NCBI RefSeq assembly: GCF_910594005.1
Contig: NC_057823.1
Coordinates: 93,048,015 to 93,112,014, forward strand
Reading direction: 5' to 3'
Length of the DNA: 64,000 nucleotides
Source: Cervus elaphus
Lineage: Eukaryota > Chordata > Mammalia > Artiodactyla > Cervidae
The position numbers and the translations under genes were made by a program. The notes beneath the pieces are model-generated. The model was not told the origin of the DNA, searched no databases, and saw only the letters and a list, made by a program, of their open reading frames with translations. Below are positions 59,869 through 64,000 of this stretch, piece by piece; positions within the stretch are counted from its first letter, which is position 1, and the number at the start of each line of letters is the position of its first letter.

Positions 59869-60322
59869 CTAAGTAGAAAAGAAATAGCATTAAAATGCAA
59901 GGTTATTCATTATCAAAATTTATATAAATTATTAAAATTTATTGCTCTGAATGAGTATCTACTTTGGAATATTTTCATCCTAAATTAACGGGTTCTTTAC
60001 TGGTTTACTTCCTGCTGCTGGGTATTGAAAAACTATGGACCTTAGTACTGAAGATTGAAAGTAGTTAATCTCAAAAATACATAAGGACTTCTTATTTTAC
60101 AAAGTAATATTCTAAGCATATTTTCTTTTTTTTTTCAGTATTTCTAGAATTCTCTTTCCCCTATATTTCCCTACAGGTATTATATCTAATATAGTACTAT
60201 CATGACTCTGAATCCTAACACTTCACTTGCATTCAATGAATCAAAAAGAGAAAAGTCAGTGGTATTCTAAACAGAAAAGGAAAACCTATCCAGCAAACTC
60301 AGGCACCAGTTAGCACTACCAG
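59869..60322. other. ARB2A: ARB2A intron upstream of the 22-codon exon
   Basis: AT-rich with the acceptor pyrimidine tract next to 59870. Nothing else was recognised. Confidence 0.55.
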
Positions 60323-62310
60323 TTACGGTAGGCAGAAACACATCTCCCCAAAGATGTCTAGGTCCTAACTCCTGGAACCTGGTAATATGTTACATTCAGT
60401 TCAGTTCAGTTCAGTTGCTCAGTCGTGTCCAACTCTTTGCGACACCATGAACTGCAACACGCCAGGCCTCCCTGTCCATCACCAATTCCCGGAGTTTACT
60501 CAGACTCATGTCCATTGAGTTGGTGATGCCATCCAGCCATCTCATCCTCTGTCACCCCCTTCTCCTCCTGCCCCCAATCCCTCCCAGCATCAGGTCTTTT
60601 CCAATGAGTCAGCTCTTTGCATGAGGTGGCCAAAGTATTGGAGTTTCAGCTTCAGCATCAGTCCTTCCAATGAACACCCAGGACTGATTTCCTTTAGGAC
60701 GGACTGGTTGGATCTCCTGCAGTCCAAGAGACTCTCAAGAGTCTTCTCCAATACCACACTCTCACATCCATACATGACCACTGGAAAAACCATAGCCTTG
60801 ATCAGAAGGACCTTTGTTGGCAAAGTAATGTCTCTGCTTTTTAATATGCTCTCTAGGTTGGTCATAACTTTCCTTCCAAGGAGTAAGCGTCTTTTAATTT
60901 CATGGCTGCAATCATCATCTGTAGTGATTTTGGAGCCCAGAAAAATAAAGTCTGACACTGCTTACACTGTTTCCCCATCTATATCTATATCCCCCTTACT
61001 ATTTCCCCATCTATATCCCCACGAAGTGATGAGACAAGATGCCATGATCTTAGTTTTCTGAATGTTGAGCTTTAAGCCAAATTTTCACTCTCCTCTTTCA
61101 CTTTCATCAAGAGGCTTTTTAGTTCTTCTTCACTTTCTGTCATAAGGGTGGTGTCATCTGCATATCTGAGGTTATTGATATTTCTCCCGGCAATCTTGAT
61201 TCCAGCTTGTGCTTCTTCCAGCCCAGCGTTTCTCATGATGTACACTACATGAGTTAAATAAGCGGGTGACAATACACAGCCTTGATGTACTCCTTTTCCT
61301 ATTTGGAACCTGTCTGTTGTTCCATGTCCAGTTCTAACTGTTGCTTCCTGACCTGAATACAGGTTTCTCAAGAGGTGGGTCAGGTGGTCTGGTATTCCCA
61401 CATCTTTCAGAATTTTCCACAGTTTATTGTGGTCCACACAGTCAAAGGCTTTGGCATAGTCAATAAAGCAGAAATAGATGTTTTTCTGGAACTCTCTTGC
61501 TTTTTCGATGATCCGGCGAATGTTGGCAATTTGATCTCTGGTTCCTCTGCCTTTTCTAAAACCAGCTTGAAGATCTGGAAGTTCACGGTTCACATATTGT
61601 TGAAGCCTGGCTTGGAGAATTTTGAGCATTACTTTACTAGCGTGTGAGATGAGTGCAATTGTGCGGTAGTTTGAGCATTCTTTGGGATTGCCTTTCTTTG
61701 AGATTGTAATGAAAACTGACCTTTTCTATTCCTGTGGCCACTGCTGAGTTTTCCAAATTTGCTGGCATATTGAGTGCAGCACTTTCACAGCATCATCTTT
61801 CAGGATTTGAAATACATTACAGGATGGCAAAGGGGACTGTATTGATATGACTAATGTTAAGAACCCAAGATGGGGGAGATTATCCAGATTATCTAAGTGG
61901 ATCCAATTTAATCATATAAATCCTTATAAGTAAAAGATTACAGAAGAATAGTATGTCACAAAGATGCAAAGTGAGCAGGCCTTAACAGGCTATTGCCAGT
62001 TTTGAAGATGCAAGAAGGAAACAATGAGCCAGGAAATGAGGTAATCTTTAAAAGGCAGGATAAATCTCAGTTTAGAGTCAATAAGAAAATAAGACCTATG
62101 TCCTACTCTTAGAAGGAAGTGGTTTCTGTCAACAACTCAAAGCAATAGTAACTGGATTCACTCCCTAGAGACTCCAGAAAGGAAAACCTTGAGTTTAGTC
62201 TGGTGACATGCAAACTGAACTTCTGACTCCAAGAACTGTATGATAATATACTTGTATTGATTTAATTTATGGTAAGTTGTTAGAGAAGCAATAGAAAACT
62301 AATATACTAT
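60323..62310 (+). mobile_element. Solo LTR (MLT1/MaLR-like), split by a BovB
   Basis: The first part (60323-60396) has GGTAGGCAGAAACACATC, CCCAAAGATGTCTAGGTCC and TGGAACCTGGTAATATG. After the BovB the element resumes at 61813: CAGGATGGCAAAGGGGACTG, AGATGGGGGAGATTATCC, TTTTGAAGATGCAAGAAGG, CTCCAGAAAGGAAAACC, TTCTGACTCCAAGAACTG, and the end at AGCAATAGAAAACTAATA. It is an old LTR with no internal genes next to it. The family name is from memory and tentative. Confidence 0.65.
60397..61812 (-). mobile_element. BovB LINE, 1.4 kb, with the best-preserved RT palm domain in the window
   Basis: The reverse complement carries, in one uninterrupted 185-codon frame (61629-61072), the RT motifs QAGFRKGRGTRDQI, CFIDYAKAFDCVDH (motif A Asp present), QGCVLSP and NLRYADDTTLM (motif C). 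A frameshift near 61072 separates it from a second frame (60958-60590) with FLGSKITTDDDCSHEIK and VVMYGCE. The tail is a TTCAGTTCAG repeat at 60397. The endonuclease domain is absent. A weak TACATT duplication (60391-60396 and 61813-61818) marks insertion into the LTR. It is inactive. Confidence 0.96.
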
Positions 62311-62748
62311 TTCTATTAAGGAAAGTAAAGAGAGTGAAGAAAGAAATGTCTGGAATAAAAATGATGATTTAATATGCTTTAATGGTCAGTTTAAGAAGTG
62401 TTCCAAAAATATCTTGAATCATATATGCACACTATCTCAGGTAATAATTTTAGCAGCAGCATAATTAAAGGTCAAATTTTATGAAACAAAATCAGATTTT
62501 TTTTTTTTTAGAAAATTAAGATTGATTTGGTGTTGTCTTTTGTAATCTAAAATGAGATTCCCTATCCTGCTTTCTCTAAGAAGTTCAAATTCCCTCCTTC
62601 TCTATATACATATTCATTCATCTTAGAAACAGTATATTAGATGTGTGCTAGAACAGTTTTATCTTGGCTGACAAAAGTAATTTCAAAAGCTATGACACTA
62701 AACTATCAATAGAACTAGGCAATAATCTATTAGTTATTAATTGACAAG
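62311..62748. other. ARB2A: ARB2A intron, nothing recognised
   Basis: AT-rich spacer between the solo LTR and the next BovB. Confidence 0.5.
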
Positions 62749-63510
62749 TACTCCGATGGCAGAATGTTTAGAGGAACTAAAGAGCCTCTTGATGAGGGTG
62801 AAGGAGGAGAGTGCAAAGGCTGGCTTAAAACTCAACATTCAAAAAAACTAAGGTCGTGGCATCTGGTCCCACCACTTCATGGCAAACAGAAGGGGAAAAA
62901 GTGGAAGTGGTGACAGATTTTATTTTCTTGGGCTCCAAAATCACTGTGGATGGTGACTGAAGACATGAAATTAAAAGACGCTTGCTCCTTGGAAGTAAAG
63001 CTATGACAAACCTAGACAGCACATTAAAAAGCAAAGATATCACTTGCCAACAAAGGTCTGTTTAGTTAAAGCTATGGTTCTTCCAGTAATCATGCATGGA
63101 TGTGAGAGCTGGACCATAAAGAAGGCTGAGTGCTGAAGAAACGATGCTTTCGAACTGTGGTGCTGGAGAAGACTCTTGAGAGTCCCTTGGACTGCAAGAT
63201 CAAACCAGTCAATCCTAAAAGGAAATTCACCCTGCACATTCATTAGAAGGACTGATGCTGAAGCTGAAGCTCCAAAGTTTGGCCACCAGATGCAAAGAGC
63301 TGACTCATTGGAATAGACCCTGATGCTGGGAAAGATTGAGGACAGGAGGAGAAGGGGGCGGCAGAGGATGAGATGGTTAGACAGCATCACTGACTCAATG
63401 GACATGAGTTTGAGCAAGCTCTGGGACATGGTGAAGAACAGGGAAATCTAGTGTGCTGTAGTCCATGGGGTCGCAAAGAGTCAGAGATGACTTAGCGACT
63501 GAACAACGAA
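62749..63510 (+). mobile_element. BovB LINE, older 5'-truncated copy
   Basis: It starts just after the YADD region (TGGCAGAATGTTTAGAGG, GAGCCTCTTGATGAGGG) and runs through ORF2 C-terminal sequence to the 3' UTR (GACAGCATCACTGACTC, GACATGAGTTTGAGCAAGC). The tail is GACTGAACAACGAACAACAAC, unlike the CTGAA-repeat tails of the other copies. It has many frameshifts. Confidence 0.94.
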
Positions 63511-64000
63511 CAACAACTTGTATTTCATGCAGAATTTAAAATTATGCTCATTATACCTTTGCCAGAAAGTGGCAGTATTATAGACCTGAAAAAGTCAAGT
63601 AAATATATGTAGGAAGAAATATGCATGAAATTATATAATGGGTTACAACTTCAAGAGAAATGGTTTAACTAAATGAGATTAGCTAAAATGAGTGGGTTAT
63701 CGACTCTAAAAATTTCCATCTATGAAATCATAAAATATCCTTACATTTAAAGCAGCAATAGAACCAGTCAAACTTAACTCAAATGAATTCTACACTATGC
63801 AAAATACTTACCAGACATAATTTGATAATTAAAAAACTACCTTGGCAGGTTGTGCCTTATGTAAATATGAAATACACAGTACAGTTAATTCCCAATTTCA
63901 TACTACAATATAAAACAAAAAAATTCAAAACTGGTTACACTGACTTTGAAAAACTTTACAAGGCAAGTATGTGTTATAATAAAATCATACATCAAGCAGA
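63511..64000. other. ARB2A: ARB2A intron, nothing recognised
   Basis: AT-rich sequence to the window edge. No exon was recognised. A splice-like 29-nt island on the minus strand near 63566-63596 was considered and rejected. Confidence 0.5.

Larger units (their letters stand above)
1..64000 (-). other. ARB2A: Part of the ARB2A (FAM172A) gene body, minus strand, almost all intron
   Basis: Two internal coding exons of ARB2A (positions 59803-59868 and 54429-54620) are read on the minus strand and splice together in frame. The window therefore lies inside this gene. No start codon exon, 5' UTR, terminal exon or polyadenylation site of the gene was recognised. From general knowledge the locus is very large, and in mammals it lies beside NR2F1, a region known for long-range regulatory DNA. 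That the sequence below 54.4 kb remains within this gene is inferred from typical intron sizes: I did not find the next downstream exon, although I could have missed a short one. Confidence 0.75.

Noticed and set aside
3654..63429. Many 60-200 codon frames in BovB regions, in both directions
   Set aside because: Those in sense are fragments of BovB ORF2 and those in antisense are shadows. None is a host gene.
63566..63596. A 29-nt splice-bounded island on the minus strand (CTTTTTCAG … AAG|GTATAA)
   Set aside because: The sites look fair, but the length is not a multiple of three and the peptide is not recognised. Random matches of this kind are common.
1..64000. CRISPR arrays, operons, phage or prokaryotic mobile elements
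   Set aside because: There are no regularly spaced repeats, no compact gene runs and no ribosome-binding-site pattern. The repeats are ruminant retrotransposons.

Overview
The window is non-coding-rich vertebrate nuclear DNA from a ruminant, most likely a bovid. The evidence is its repeat content: many BovB (RTE-type) LINE copies together with Bov-tA, Bov-A and Bov-A2 SINEs, which as a combination are confined to ruminants, plus cetartiodactyl CHR-type tRNA-derived SINEs and older mammalian repeats (L1, L2, MIR, MER5-like hAT, one solo LTR). There is no operon structure, CRISPR array, rRNA cluster or other prokaryotic feature.

The only gene recognised with confidence is ARB2A (FAM172A, cotranscriptional regulator of the Arb2 family), read on the minus strand. 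Two internal coding exons are present: 59803-59868 (22 codons) and 54429-54620 (64 codons). Both have good splice sites and join in frame. Everything else is best read as intron of this large gene, with the 5' part of the gene beyond position 64000 and the 3' part beyond position 1. A further candidate exon on the same strand lies at about 17271-17428, and a decayed protein-like stretch at about 1-902 may be an old pseudogene. I could not name either.

Layout: 1-0.9 kb possible pseudogene; 1.8-6.5 kb CHR SINE, BovB (+), MIR, BovB (-); 6.5-23 kb mostly AT-rich single-copy intron with an L1 fragment, a C16 run, the candidate exon and two blocks that look like conserved non-coding elements; 23-32 kb dense repeats (L2 with nested Bov-tA, MIRs, MER5-like, two L1 3' ends, one carrying a nested Bov-tA, more SINEs); 32-37 kb BovB and old L1 fragments; 37-44 kb L2, MIR, CHR SINEs, a homeodomain-motif-rich block and an old L1; 44-52 kb HAL1/L1-like sequence, SINEs, and a BovB inserted into another BovB; 52-60 kb the two ARB2A exons separated by sparse old repeats; 60-63.5 kb a solo LTR split by a 1.4-kb BovB, then a BovB in the opposite orientation.

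I found no new genetic system. The most informative structures are the nested BovB at 49.8-51.5 kb (12-bp target duplication, long inverted repeat, chimeric 203-codon ORF), the other inverted BovB pairs inside the ARB2A pre-mRNA, the unassigned exon candidate at 17.3 kb, and the conserved-looking non-coding blocks at 21.9-22.6 and 43.1-43.6 kb.
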